Source of the DNA: Anodontia alba | Lineage: Eukaryota; Mollusca; Bivalvia; Lucinida; Lucinidae | NCBI GenBank assembly: GCA_964016985.1 | Contig: OZ024826.1 | Location: forward strand, 72,117,768-72,181,767 | Reading direction: 5' to 3' | DNA length: 64,000 nucleotides | Part shown: piece by piece, positions 13,101 through 24,034 of the stretch | Layout of the letters: every line of letters begins with the position of its first letter | Position numbering within the stretch: position 1 is the first letter of the stretch | Position numbers and translations under genes: made by a program | Notes under the pieces: model-generated | The model's input: only the letters and a program-made list of their open reading frames with translations | The model's database searches: none | What the model was told of the DNA's origin: nothing

Positions 13101-13612
13101 TGCATTGATTTCATGTCCACTCTGTAAGTCGAAAACCCTTTTGTGTATTTTTATGATACTTGGTAGAAATGTAGAACAGGACGAGACAACATGTAGCGTA
13201 CAAGAATGACAACTCTGGCTTTTTTTTACTTTTGGAGTTATCTCCCTTTGTTTTGTTTTTTAAATTGATTTCGTGTCCGCTATCTAACTCGAATACCCTT
13301 CGGAATATTTTGATGGTATTTGGTAGAAATGTAGAGCAGGACAAGAAGACGTGTCGCCTACAATAATGACAACTCTGCCTTTCTTACTTTTGGCATTATC
13401 TCCCTTTGTTATATTTGACAGTGATTATGCATTGATTTCGTGTCCGCTCTGCAAGTCAAATACCTTTGGAATATTTTTATGATGCATGGTAGAAATTTAG
13501 AACAGGACTAGAAAAGAATGACAACTCTGGTAGGGTTGCTGGGGACATTTGTTTTTTTGTTGTTTTTTTTTGTTTTGTTTTTTGTTTTTTTTTTCTAAAA
13601 AACCTTTTCTCA
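10189..13612 (+). mobile_element. Array element family D, copy 2 (middle of nest)
   Basis: The head ATGTCCCCCCCTCCCC...GTGGGAACAT lies inside the family E array. Units match those at 6358-9851. The end TGGGGACATTTG is followed by T-rich sequence and AACCTTTTCTCATT. It is itself interrupted by the element at 10646-12460. Confidence 0.75.
10646..12460 (+). mobile_element. Array element family A, copy 1 (innermost of nest)
   Basis: It starts AGCTCACCTGAGCTCTGC and ends CTCAGGTGAGC (a perfect 11-base inverse of the start), then the GGCCC GT GGGCC hairpin and TCTTGTT at 12454-12460. The interior is about 340-bp composite units with GGGAAAAACCTTTAAAAATC, CAAGATGGCCGCCATG and TTGACATTTGACC. The host D array reads ACTCTGACTTTTT on the left and TTACTTTTGAG on the right, so insertion was between Ts with no long target duplication. 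Confidence 0.8.
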
Positions 13613-14170
13613 TTTACTTCATATTTGGCATGATTATACATGTAGATATTGGTCCAAATTTTATTCAGCACTATCCCCACCCCTGCTTATGACAGGGAGG
13701 TCAAGGTCACAGACTTAGAAATTTATGTTAAAGTTTTGCATCAAAGTTTTTAAGATCTCTTAATTTCTAAATCCTTACATGGATTTACTTTATAGTTAGC
13801 ATGATTAAAGATATTGGTCCAAAGTTTTATTCAGCACTGTCCCCACCCTTTGACCTAGAGGTCAGGGTCACAGGAATTTTGTGTTAAAGTTTTACCATAA
13901 GATCTTATATTTTCTCAACTACATGTAGTTTGCAAATCATTCAGTATTATTTGGTTTATATTTGGTATACAGATAGCTATGGAAGATGTTCTTCATCCAA
14001 AATTATATCCAGTTCCATTTCTCTCCCCCACCTCCCACCCCCATCCCCACCCCCACTCCCCATGACTGGATTTTAAGGTCATTTTGTTTTTATTTGACAA
14101 GCGCGAGGTCAGGTGAGCTACCTTGTCTGAAGACAGGTCTTGTTTCTGTTACACAGCAGTACAGGAAACT

Positions 14171-14394
14171 TACCATAATAGTCCTAAGATAAACAGGGCT
14201 GGCAAACAGTGAAGACCCAGATCAGATGCCACATTATGCAGCTGCTGATCTGGGTCTGTGTGTTTGCCTGTGATCCAGCAGTTTTTAGACATTTCAGGAG
14301 GTGGACTTTTTCCAGTCTAAGGTCTTTTTCCAATGTAAAGTCAAGTATGGCCAGAAATTATAATATTCCAAAATCTTTTAGGGTAAATATGGTA
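14171..14394. mobile_element. MITE, TACCATAATA family, copy 1 (with shared hairpin core)
   Basis: Left end TACCATAATAGTCCTAAG and right end TTTTAGGGTAAATATGGTA are inverted. The centre holds GGCAAACAGTGAAGACCCAG and its fold-back partner. Confidence 0.65.
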
Positions 14395-14633
14395 TTTCTT
14401 TTAAAGGTAAAATATAGTTTATATCTATATTTAGTTTTATCTTTCCTGGAAAACCTGTTTTCTCATATTGATTTGAATCATCTCTGTATAATGATTATAA
14501 TGAGATCCTAGAACATGTTTTCATTGGGAAATAATACATTTCCAAGAATACTTTTTTCTGCAACCCTGACTAGCATAGAAATTATTCACTGAAATAGAAC
14601 TCAAAGAAACCAGAGATTGCACATTCTGATTTT

Positions 14634-15601
14634 ATTGTCCCCCCACCTTTTCAAAGAAAAGCGAAGGGACATGGTATTCGGCTTTCCGTGATGCGTGGTG
14701 TGTAGTTCTGAGTTTGTAGCAGGTACCTTGTGAGTGCAACTCCTCCTACAGTTTTTGACCGACCCTTTTAAAACTTTACTGATGTTTTAATCATGGTTTG
14801 AAGATATGCATGTGCTTTTTACAGAATCCTTATTTTTTTATTTCACTTTTTTCACATTTTTAACTTAGACTTTTTTTGCACGATTCCAAGTTTGTAGTGG
14901 GAACCTTGTGAGCGCAACTCCTCCTACAGTTTTATACCGATCCTTCTGAAACCTCACAGGTATCTTAATCATGGTCTGAAGATATGGATGTGCTTTTTAC
15001 AGAATCTTGAAATAAATTTTTTTTTCAATTTTTTCACATTTTTAACTTACTTTTTTCATGCTTCAATACTATGAAAGTGTATATAATTAGTAGGTACCTT
15101 GTGAGTGCAATTCCTCCTACAGTTTATTCCATTCCCACTGAAACTAAACAGATGTTTTAACCATAGTCTGAAGATATGCATATGCTTTTTACAGAATCTT
15201 GAAATTACTTTGTTTTTACTTTTTTCACATTTTTAATTTTTAACACTTTTTCATGCTTTAATACTATGAAAGTGCATATACATGTAGTAGTAGGTACCTT
15301 GTGAGCACAACTCCTCCCACAGCTTTAAGCAAATGCTTCTGAAACTTTACAGGCATTTTGCTTGTGGTCTGAGGATATACATGTGCTCTTGGAATCTTGA
15401 AATTATGTTTTTTGATTTTTTTTTTTCCACATTTTTAGCTTCAGGTTTTTTCCTGCTTCAATACTTAGGTAAGTGATACAGGGCCAATGGACCTCTGGTT
15501 AACTTACTCATTTTTAACAGCTCAAATGAAAATAAGGCAGGGTGGGGGGTGGGGGAAGGGGGGACATAAATTCCATAAATTCCCTATGGAATTTGCTCGT
15601 T
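14634..15601 (+). mobile_element. Array element family L (about 180-200-bp units)
   Basis: The head ATTGTCCCCCCACC has a hairpin (CCTTTTC/GAAAAG). Four units begin with GGTACCTTGTGAG (about 14722, 14900, 15093 and 15293). The tail GGGGGGACATAA is inverse to the head, then the hairpin AATTCC-CTAT-GGAATT and CTCGTT. This is the same plan as the other families with different sequence. Confidence 0.65.
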
Positions 15602-16191
15602 TTATTAGCACTGTCCATAACTTTGAACATATGAGTGTTTCTTAACTTATTTATAGCATATGATAAAAGAAAAGCACATTTACATTGTAATTGAGTATGG
15701 GATGGATGATTAAATTTCAGACTATGTAAGTGGTTATTTCTGATTTTCTCTCTGTCTGTCCACTGTGAAAGTTTTATTGCCTTGCATGGAATATCTGCTG
15801 TGCAATAAATACTTTGGTTACTTTACTTTTTTTTTTCTTTTTGCCTTTTCGCTTGCATAAAATATGCCAGTCCACTCCATTTTTTAACTTTAATGTTGAA
15901 TGGACCCATCCTCCATAAGTGTTTGAACTGGTCCATTTCCAATAGAAGGAGTATCTGGTTGATTTTTATTATTACTGTATTTTATTGAAAAACCTGTATT
16001 TAACAGTGTAGACTCTGATCAGATGCCACATTATGCAGCATCTGGTCTGGGTCTGCACTGTTTGCCAATGTCCCTTTTATGGGACACTAGGCATAAATAG
16101 GTTAAGAACAGTTTTAGTGTCAAGTCTCAAAGCTGATACAGAGTAACTTTTTCAAAGTCTGACATTTGTCTCACTATGGCTGGACAAATGA
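15602..16191. other. AT-rich sequence with decayed MITE
   Basis: No gene is seen. At about 15995-16100 there is a hairpin core (CAGTGTAGACTCTGATCAG ... GGTCTGCACTGTTTGCC) ending near AAATAGGTTAA, probably a decayed TTAA-type MITE whose left end lies near 15880. Confidence 0.5.
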
Positions 16192-16426
16192 TTAACCCAT
16201 TGTAGACTGAATGAACTCACCCACACTAAGTATTGGAAGAGACCAATTTCAGTTTTAGGTATGTCCGGGCTATGAGATTTAGATATTCCTAGAGAAAAAT
16301 GGTTGAAATACATGTATTTGCAAACAGTGGAGACCCTGATCAGATGCCACATTGTGTGGCATCTGATGTGGGTCTGCACTGTTTGCCAGATACCCTTTTA
16401 GGAGTCTCCAGACTACAATGGGTTAA
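16192..16426. mobile_element. TTAA-type MITE, CCCATTG family, copy 1
   Basis: It is flanked by TTAA on both sides, with terminal inverted repeats CCCATTGTAGACTGAA and CCAGACTACAATGGG. The shared CAAACAGTGGAGACCCTG hairpin is inside. TTAA target sites and CCC ends are typical of piggyBac-class MITEs. Confidence 0.8.
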
Positions 16427-16710
16427 AATATACTTGAAATTCTTAGAATTTTACTACTACTCCTGAAAAAGTTTTGCCTGATGTGTCCATTGGTACGGGT
16501 TTCATGCTGATAATATTGCAAATATTTTTAACATGCTGGTGTTGGATGCATTGTATTTGTATGTGCAGTCAAATACCATAATGTCATTCAAAACCATTAT
16601 ACAGTCTATAATCTACCCCATGTACTGTATTCATGAGCTTTAGACTTGATTTCAGTCCTGCTGGTATTTGTGTATTAGATTATATGAAGCTGAATAGACC
16701 ATAGTTTTTT

Positions 16711-16927
16711 TTAACCCTTGTCATACTGAATAAATTAAGCTGCCACACCCACTTCTAATTGTCAGCCAGTCAGATTACTTGACCCAGATTGTTGATATAA
16801 GTTCACATACTGAATGGCAAACAGTGCAGATCCAGATCTGTTGGCTTCTTCAGGGGAAGCCAGCTGATCTGTATCTACACTGTTTGAAAAGGTAGGATGT
16901 ATACGGGTTCAGCATGACAAGGGTTAC
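16711..16927. mobile_element. TTAA-type MITE, CCCTTGTC family, copy 1
   Basis: Ends are TTAACCCTTGTCATACTGAA and AGCATGACAAGGGTTAC. The internal hairpin is GCAAACAGTGCAGATCCAG / ATCTACACTGTTTG. One target flank has mutated (TTAC). Confidence 0.8.
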
Positions 16928-17191
16928 GAAGAAATAAATTTATTATCCTATAATACAGAAATCTTATCCTTGCTGTTATAAATGTTTACTTCTTCTTGGC
17001 TGTAATATTAAATGATTAGGCTACAATTGGTATGCTGTTTAACTGGTATAGGATCTTAACTAGCTGACTATTGCCATTATTTGTGATACAAAAGCATTTG
17101 AGGGTTGGGTTGCAAAGTTTTTTGATATTTTTTTTATTTCTTTGGCAAAGCATGGTGTTATGAGGAATTGGTACAAAATGTACACTTCTTA

Positions 17192-17405
17192 ATAACCCTT
17201 GTCCTGCTGAACCCGGATATATACTGTCTTTGCAAACAGTGTAGATCCAGATCAGTTGGCTTCTTCAGAAGCCAACTGATCTGGATCTGCACTGTTTGCT
17301 ATTAAGTATTTGAATTTGTATCAACAACCTGGATCAAGTAATCTGAATGGCTGAAAATTGGAAATGGGCATGGCATCTTAATTTATTCAGCATGACAAGG
17401 GTTAA
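17192..17405. mobile_element. TTAA-type MITE, CCCTTGTC family, copy 2
   Basis: It lies in the opposite orientation to the copy at 16711. The central hairpin is near-perfect over more than 30 bp per arm (GATCAGTTGGCTTCT / AGAAGCCAACTGATC). The left flank is ATAA, the right TTAA. Confidence 0.8.
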
Positions 17406-17449
17406 AGAGACAACTCTGTCAATATTGTTTTTACTACATGTACCTTTTG

Positions 17450-17640
17450 AAAAGAGGTCTACTTTAAAAGCAAAGATCAAAATTGCAACTTCTGGTTTGC
17501 TTTCCTGCACCCAAGTACCTTCTGAAAAAGATCTTCCCTAAAAGGACAGAATGTGCTCCCAAGGTAGCAGATTCTTTCCTTTTAAAGTAGACCTCTTTTC
17601 ACAAGGGATCATGAGTGCATGAAAGCAAACCAGAAGTTGC
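17450..17640. repeat. Two interleaved inverted repeats
   Basis: Arm A (17450-17470) is inverse to 17579-17599, and arm B (17485-17504) is inverse to 17621-17640. Both pairs are perfect over 20-21 bases. The order is A-B-A'-B', so the two stems cannot nest. Diverged relatives lie near 21600-21770 and 40560-40670. Confidence 0.85.
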
Positions 17641-17738
17641 AAAAGTTGTTCCCTTGTTGAAAATGATCAATTATCAACCAAGAGTAACCAGGTTCCTTAA
17701 GGATACAGTTCATCCAAATGACCCCAACCATGTTTATT

Positions 17739-20332
17739 AGCTCCCCTGAGAACAAAGTGCTCATGGTGAGCTATTGTAGTCAGTCAATGTGCGTCTTCCA
17801 TCGTTCATCATGCGGCGTCAACAATTCCTTTAAAAGCCTGCTCCTCCTACACCCCTGGGCCAATTGACTTGATACTTGATAGGAAGCATCAGGGCGACTT
17901 GTAGATCAAAAATAGCTAAAATCGTTCCAATAGGAAATCCAAGATGGCCACCATGGCCGCCATCTTGAAAATCTATTTTTCGCTTCTTCTCCTGAAGCGA
18001 AAGGCCAAATGACTCCAAACTTGCTAGGAAGCATTGGGGTGACTTGCAGATCAAAAATAGATAAAATCGTGCCGATTGGAAATCCAAGATGGCCGCCATG
18101 GCAGCCATCTTGAAAATTTATTTTTCACTTCTTCTCCTAAACTGAAAGGCCAATCGACTCCAAACTTGCTAGGAAGCAGGGTGACTTGTAGATCAAAAAT
18201 AGCTAAAATCGTGCCAGTCGGAAATCCAAGATGGCCATCATCTTGAAAATCTATTTTTCGCTTCTTCTCCATAACCGAAAGGCCAATTGATTCGAAACTT
18301 TGTAGGAAGCACTGGGGTGACTTGTAGATCAAAAATAGCTAAAATCGTGCCGTGACAGTCATCTTGAAAATCTATTTTTCGCTTCTTCTGCTGAACCAAA
18401 AGGCCAATTGACTCCAAACTTGCTAGGAAGCATCAGGGTGACTTGCAGATCAAAAAAAGGTAAAATTGTGCCGATCGGAAATCCATGATGGCCACCATGG
18501 CTACCAACTTGAAAATCTATTTTTCGCTTCTGTTGAACCGAAAGGCCAGTTGACTCCAAACTTGCTAGGAAGCATCGGCGTGACGTAGATCAAAAGTAGC
18601 TAAAATCATGCCGATTGGATTTCTACTACTATTGATCTGCAAGTCACCCCATGGCTGCCCCCTTGAAAATCTTATTTTTTGCTTCTTCTCCTAAACCCAA
18701 AAGCCAGTTGACTCCAAACATGATAGGAAGCATTGGGGTGACTTATAGATCAAAAACAGCTAAACTTGTTCCGATAGGAAATCCAAGATTGCCGCCATCT
18801 TGAAAATCTATTTTTTGCTTCTTCTCCTGAACTGAAAGGCCAATTGATTCCAAACTTGCTAGGAAGCATCAGGGTGACTTGTAGTTAAAAAAGAGCTAAA
18901 ATCGTGCCAATTGTAAATCCAAGATGGCTGCCATGGTGGCCATCTTGAAAATCTATTTTTCGCTTCTTCTCCTAACCCCAAATGCCAATTGACGCGAATC
19001 TTGGTAGGAAGCATCGGGGTGGCTTATAGATCAAAATTAGCTAAAATCGTTCCAATCAGAAATCCAAGATTGCCGTCATGGCTGCCATCTTGAAAATCTA
19101 TTTTTCGCTTCTTCTCCTGAGTCGAAAGGCCAATTGACTCCAAACTTGGTAGGAAACATCAGGGTGATTTGTAGATCAAAAATAGCTAAAATCATGCTGA
19201 TCGGAAATCCAAGGTGGCCATCTTGAAAATCATTTTTCGCATCTTCTCCTAAACCCAAAAGCCAATTGACTTGAAACTTGGTAGGAAGCATCGGGGTGAC
19301 TTATCGATTAAAAATGGCTAAAATCGTTCCGATTGGAAATCCAAGATGGCCGCCATTGGCTTATCGACTTTAAACTAGGTAGGAAGCATCAGGGTGACAT
19401 GTAGATCAAAAATAGCTAAAATCATCCCTATCAGAAATCCCAAGACGGCAGCCATGACAGCCATCTTTAAAATCTATTTTTCGCTTCTTCTCCTGAACTG
19501 AAAGGCCATTTGACTCGAAACTTGGTAGGAAGCATTCGGGTGACTTGTAGATCTAAAATAGTTTAAATTGTTTGGATCAGAAATCCAAGATGGCCATCAT
19601 GGCAGCCATCTTGAAACTCTTTTTTTCATTTATTTTCCTGAACCAAAGCACCAGTTGATTTGAAAATTGGCAGGAAGCATCGGGATGACTTGTTGATATA
19701 AAAATAGCTAAAATCGTCCCGATCGGAAATCCAAGATGGCAGTCATCTTGAAAATCTATTTTTCCCCTTCTTCTTCTGAACTGAAAGGCCAACTGACTCG
19801 AAACTTGGTAGGAAGCATCGAGGTGACTTGTAGATAAAAAATAGCTCAAATCGTTGTGATAGGAAATCCCAAATTGCGGCTATGGCGGCCATCTTGAAAA
19901 TCTGTTTTGAACTTTTTCTCCTGAACCGAAAGGGCAATTGACTCAAAGTTCATTGAAGTATCAAGGTGACTTGTAGATCAACAGTAGCTTAAATCATTCT
20001 GATTGGAAATCCAAGATGGCTACCATCTTGTTTATGTTTATTATATTTCCCTGCCACTGTGCTGTTTACATGTATAAAATCATGATTCTTCAGAAACCAC
20101 TTGGGCAAGTGCAATCAAATTTCACATTGATCCTACTGTTGAAATGTGATTGAGAGTTTGTTCAAATGATCATGCTCTATTGACTGTCATGCCATATATA
20201 ATATTCTTCTTCAAAATTAAGAACTGCTTAAAGGATGATCTTTTCATTAGTTGCGATGACAGGATTGGAAAAATGTTGCATAACATCTGCAGTGGCTATG
20301 TCACTCAGGTGAGTGGCCCGTGGGCCTCTTGT
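17739..20332 (+). mobile_element. Array element family A, copy 2 (140-150-bp AAGATGG units)
   Basis: The head is AGCTCCCCTGAGAACAAAG...CTCATGGTGAGC. About 15 units follow with GGCCAATTGACTCCAAAC, GGTGACTTGTAGATCAAAA and CCAAGATGGCCGCCATGG. The tail is CACTCAGGTGAG, GGCCCGTGGGCC and TCTTGT. The tail matches that of the copy at 10646 closely although the internal units differ. The reverse-strand open frames over the units are by-products of the repeat. Confidence 0.8.
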
Positions 20333-20342
20333 ACTATTTTTT

Positions 20343-20645
20343 AGCTTGCCTGTAGGAAAGTACAGGAAGAGCTATTGCACTACCCCGTCGTTGGCATTAA
20401 TTTTACGTCAAAGTTTTTAAGACCTTATATTTTCTAAATCCTCAGATGAATTTAGTTTATATTTGGTATAATTATAGATGTTGGTCAAGAATTTTATTGA
20501 GCACTACATGTATTCATATCCGTGCTCATGACCTAGAGGTCAAGGTCACAGACATTTTATGTATATATTCAATCTCTGACAAGTTTTGCGTCAAAGTTTT
20601 TAAAATCTGATAGACAAGTGCAAGTTCAGGCAAGCCGTCTTTTCT
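20343..20645 (+). mobile_element. Array element family E, short copy 2
   Basis: It starts AGCTTGCCTGTAGGAAAG and ends CAGGCAAGC (inverse to GCTTGCCTG), then CGTCTTTTCT. It holds under two units, including TCAAGGTCA at 20540. It begins only 10 bp after the preceding element. Confidence 0.65.
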
Positions 20646-21270
20646 AATAATCATGTTATATATCATTTTAAAGCTTAGATTTTATACTTTTAAATGCCTT
20701 AATTGTTTTTTTTTCTGAATCTAGTAAGTAAAAGATGGTAAGCAAAATATGCCTTTGAATTCCTGTGGACATTATTCCTGATTCAGTTTTGGGATAAACT
20801 GAAGACTCCTGGTATTAATGAACAAAACTGTATCACAAAATTTTGAAAAAATGTTTAGAAGTAAAGTTACAGCTTCAATGATTATCCACAGTAATTTTTC
20901 AGTCCTTCATTTCAAAAAGACCACACAAATTCTGAATGGAAGCAGTTACAAAGAAACTGTGATACAGTTTTGAGACAATATATCAACTTTTAGGTACGCC
21001 AAATTTCATTTAGTTTTGCCCAGAAATAGAAGAGTTGAATCCATTTTAGTTTTCTCAGATCCTTGAATTCCAGGTTGCAGTGCTAAATAAGCCACAATTG
21101 GATCCAAGATATAAAAAAACAAAACATTTATCCTAGTTATCACAATTATCTTTTTGTCTAGATCTGAATGTTTTGTTCTTGCAGTTGTCTTTATCAGTTT
21201 GCTAAATATACAGACTGTTTCACTGAGGAAACAAACAACAACTGAAAGAATGTGTTTATCTTTGTTTCAG
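20646..21270. other. ILK intron, unique-looking
   Basis: AT-rich sequence with no recognised repeat or exon, ending in the TTTGTTTCAG acceptor. I looked here for the missing N-terminal exon (DDIF..CREGN, RLWLDN) and did not find it. Confidence 0.5.
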
Positions 21271-21436
21271 AGATGATCACAGATTTAGTTTACTTCACTG
21301 GGCAGCTCGTGAGGGCCGATCTAACATTGTTGACATGCTTATTCAGCGAGGAGCAAGAATCAATGCCACAAATATGGGAGATGATACTGCCTTACATCTA
21401 GCAGCTAGTCATGGCCACAGGGATATTGTTCTCATG
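21271..21436 (+). CDS. ILK: ILK exon: ankyrin repeats 1-2
   Basis: This 166-bp exon sits after a TTTGTTTCAG acceptor and before a GTAAGC donor. It supplies one base completing a codon, then 55 codons ending in phase 0. It reads [17 protein letters not shown], then [20 protein letters not shown], then [14 protein letters not shown]. The ankyrin consensus is clear in both repeats (LHWAAREG and LHLAASHGH turns). It corresponds to about residues 31-85 of vertebrate ILK, the surface that binds the LIM1 domain of PINCH. The usual SPLHW is SLLHW here, and the usual TPLH is TALH. The preceding exon should end in GG and encode the ILK N-terminus; I could not locate it in the 21 kb upstream. Confidence 0.96.
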
Positions 21437-21599
21437 GTAAGCTTAGCCAGTCCTGGGTAAAAATGCTCCCTAGATGAAAAGAAATTGTTCTGTTCTCAGC
21501 AAAAGCGTGTTCTTGAATGCCAAACAAAATTTAAGGATTTTTTTATTGCTACTGTTTTTTTTTTTTTTTTGTCTATAGTGAATGGATACGCCTGGTAGA

Positions 21600-21775
21600 T
21601 TTTCTGCCATTTTTTTGATTGAAAGGGAGACAACTTTCGTGACTTCCTGTTTGCTTTCCAGCACTCCAATCCCTTTCTAAAAAGGGCTCTACTCTAAAAG
21701 AAAAAATTTGGTCCCTTTCTCAGATGAAAAGGGTTCTAAAAGGAAAGAAATGGCTCCCGGGGTAAGCGATTTTTT
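21600..21775. repeat. Degraded interleaved-repeat element
   Basis: It contains CTTCCTGTTTGCTTTCCAGC and a GGGCTCTACTCTAAAAG/TTCTAAAAGGAAAG pair like those at 17450-17640. Pairing is imperfect. Confidence 0.4.
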
Positions 21776-21783
21776 ACCTTTTT

Positions 21784-22620
21784 AGCTCAGCTATTGTGAT
21801 CATCCTCTGTCCATCGTTTGTTGTCCGTCGTCAACAGTTAGTTTGTTAACATTCTAGAGGTCACAGTTTTGACCCAGTCTCAATGAAACTTGCTCAGAAT
21901 GTTTGGCTGTATGAAATCTAGGTTAAATTTGCAACTGGGTCACTTGGGGTCAAAAACTAGGTCATCAAGCGAAATCAAAGGAAAATCTTGTTGACACTCT
22001 AGAGGTCACATTTTTGAAGTAATTATCATCAATCCTGGATCACTTGGGGTCAAAAACTAGGTCACCAGACTCAAATTAAAAAAAATACCTTGTTGACACT
22101 CTAGCAGTCACATTTTTAAAGAATCATCATGAATCTTCCTCAAAATGTTTGTCTTGATGATTTCTATGTCAAGCTCGAAACTGGGTCACAGGATCAAAAA
22201 CTAGGTCACAAGGCCAAATCAAAGAAAACCTTGTTTGCATTCTAGAGGTAGGTCACATTTTTTAAGTAATCATCATGAATCTTGCTCAGAATGTTTGTCT
22301 TGGTGATTTCTAGGTCAGGTTTGAAATTGGATCACTTAGGATCAAAAACTAGGTCACCAGGCCAAATCAAAGGCAAACCTTGTTAACACTCTAGAAGTCT
22401 ATTTTTTAACTAATCATCATGACTCTTTCTCAAAACGTTTGGCTTGATGATTTCTAGGTCAGGTTGGAAACTGGGTCACTTGGGCTCAAAAAAATAGATC
22501 ACCGGACCAAACCAAAGGAACACCTTGTTAACATGCTAGAGGTCACATTTTTTAAGTCATCATGAATGTTGCTCAAAATATTTGTGTTGATGACTTCCAG
22601 GTCATGCTGTTATGGCCTAG
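21784..22620 (+). mobile_element. Array element family F, 5' part
   Basis: The head is AGCTCAGCTATTGTGATCATC, with about six units of 140-155 bp marked by CACTCTAGAGGTCACATTT, CATCATGAATCTTGCTCAG and CAAAAACTAGGTCACCAG. The array is broken at about 22620 and the same units resume at about 23780. Confidence 0.65.
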
Positions 22621-22703
22621 CACTCCTGTCTTTGATTATCTGCCTTGGCAGATTACGCATAGCTTGTAGGTATATATTCAATCTCTGACAACTGCATCAG
22701 GGA

Positions 22704-22782
22704 GTCGACTCTTTGGCTAAGTGGTTAGAGCATTGGATTTTTATCCGGACAGACCGGGTTCAAATCCCACGGTAGGCGGAAA
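22704..22782 (+). pseudogene. tRNA-like sequence (SINE head or tRNA pseudogene)
   Basis: TGGCTAAGTGGTTAGAGC fits an A box and GGGTTCAAATCCC a B box at the right spacing. The anticodon-loop region is T-rich. The acceptor arms do not pair and the T stem pairs only in its three inner positions, so it is unlikely to be a functional tRNA. A second worn copy of its 3' half (CAGACAGACCAGATTTGAATCC) lies near 23700-23735. Confidence 0.6.
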
Positions 22783-22788
22783 TTTTTT

Positions 22789-23620
22789 TAGCTTGCCTGT
22801 ACAAAAGTACTGCAGGTCAAGGTCACAGACTCAGAAATTTTATGTTAAAGTTTTACCTCAGATGTCTTAAAATCTTTTATTTACTCAGCTACTTTTCAAA
22901 TCATACTATTTATACTTGGTATACAGATAGCAGCTATGGAAGATGTTCATCCAAAATTATATCAGTACCATATCTTCCTCCCTCCTGCCCGAGACATGCC
23001 CATATTTTTGTTTCTGGACTATAACTTGAGTAAATAACAAGGGATTTTGCCCAAACTTGCTATATGCATTGACATTAAGGAGATCTGGTTTGGGATTGCT
23101 AATGGGCAAATTTCGTCAAATCTTTACGGAGTTATCTGCCCGAGACATGCCCATATTTTCATTTCCGGATGATGACTTTAGTAAATAACAAGGGATTTTC
23201 ATCAAACTTGCTATATGCATTGACATTAAGGAGAGCTGGTTTGGCATTGCTAATGGGCAAACTTCGTCAAATTTTTACGGAGTTATCTGCCTGAGACACG
23301 CCCATATTTTCGTTTCCGGATAACTTTAGTAAATAACAAGGGATTTCAACCAAACTTGCTATATGTATTGACAGTAAGGAGATCAGGTTTGGCTTTGCTA
23401 ATGGGCAAATTTTGTCAAATTTTTACGGAGTTATCTGCCCGAGACATGTCCATATTTTCATTTCTGGGTGATAACTTGAGTAAATAACAAGGCCTTTTAA
23501 CTAAACTTGCTATATGCATTGATATTATCAAGATCTGCTTTAGGATTGTTATCTGTCCATTGATATTATCAAGATCTGGTTTAGGATTGTTATCTGTCCC
23601 TCCGTCGTTTTCTTTCCAGA
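22789..23620 (+). repeat. Family E head fused to family I array
   Basis: AGCTTGCCTGTACAAAAGTAC (22790) and TCAAGGTCACAGACTC begin a family E copy. From about 22985 the sequence becomes roughly 150-bp units with GCCCATATTTTCGTTTCC, CAAACTTGCTATATGC and GAGTTATCTGCCCGAGAC, the same family as 26330-26840. Confidence 0.6.
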
Positions 23621-23759
23621 CATTTTCGCAACGATAACTTTAATACATAAACAAATAATTGCTATGGCGGGGTATTATGTGTGCGGTGCTTTTATAATCC
23701 AGACAGACCAGATTTGAATCCCACAATAGGCAGGTAATTTTTTTTGCTATGCTTCATTC

Positions 23760-24034
23760 CTTTATTATGACTTTCATGTTGTAAGAATGCTCAAAACTGG
23801 GTCATTTGGGATATAAAATTAGGTCGCCAGATTAAATTAAAGGAAAACCTTGTTAACACTCTTAAGAGGTCATTTTTAAGGTAATCATCATGAATCATGC
23901 TCAGAATGTTTATCTTGATGATTTCTAGATCAGGTTCAAAACTGGGTCACTTGAGGCCAAAAAGTACATGTAGGTCACCAGGCCAGATCAAAGGAAAAAC
24001 TTGTTAACACTCTAGAGGTCACATTGTTTAATTA
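23760..24034 (+). repeat. Family F array, resumed
   Basis: Units identical in kind to 21784-22620 (AACTGGGTCATTTGG, TCATCATGAATC, CTCTAGAGGTCACATT). They run to a sharp switch into family A units at about 24035. Confidence 0.6.

Larger units (their letters stand above)
9920..14144 (+). mobile_element. Array element family E, copy 1 (outer element of a triple nest)
   Basis: The head is AGCTCCCCTGTCAGGAAG (9920). Units carry AAAGTTTTGCATCAGAG, ATATTGGTCCAAA and TCAAGGTCACAGACTTAG. The array breaks at about 10188 (CATGGA) and resumes at about 13613 (TTACTTCATATTTGGCATG), as expected from an intact unit at 13765. The 3' end is GTCAGGTGAGC, then the hairpin ACCTTGTCT...AGACAGGT and CTTGTT (14139-14144). 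Confidence 0.75.

Noticed and set aside
16176..16191. TCACTATGGCTGGAC reads S-L-W-L-D, like the RLWLDN of the missing ILK N-terminal exon
   Set aside because: The upstream residues do not give a CREGN-like sequence, a stop follows at once and no suitable donor is present, so it is chance.
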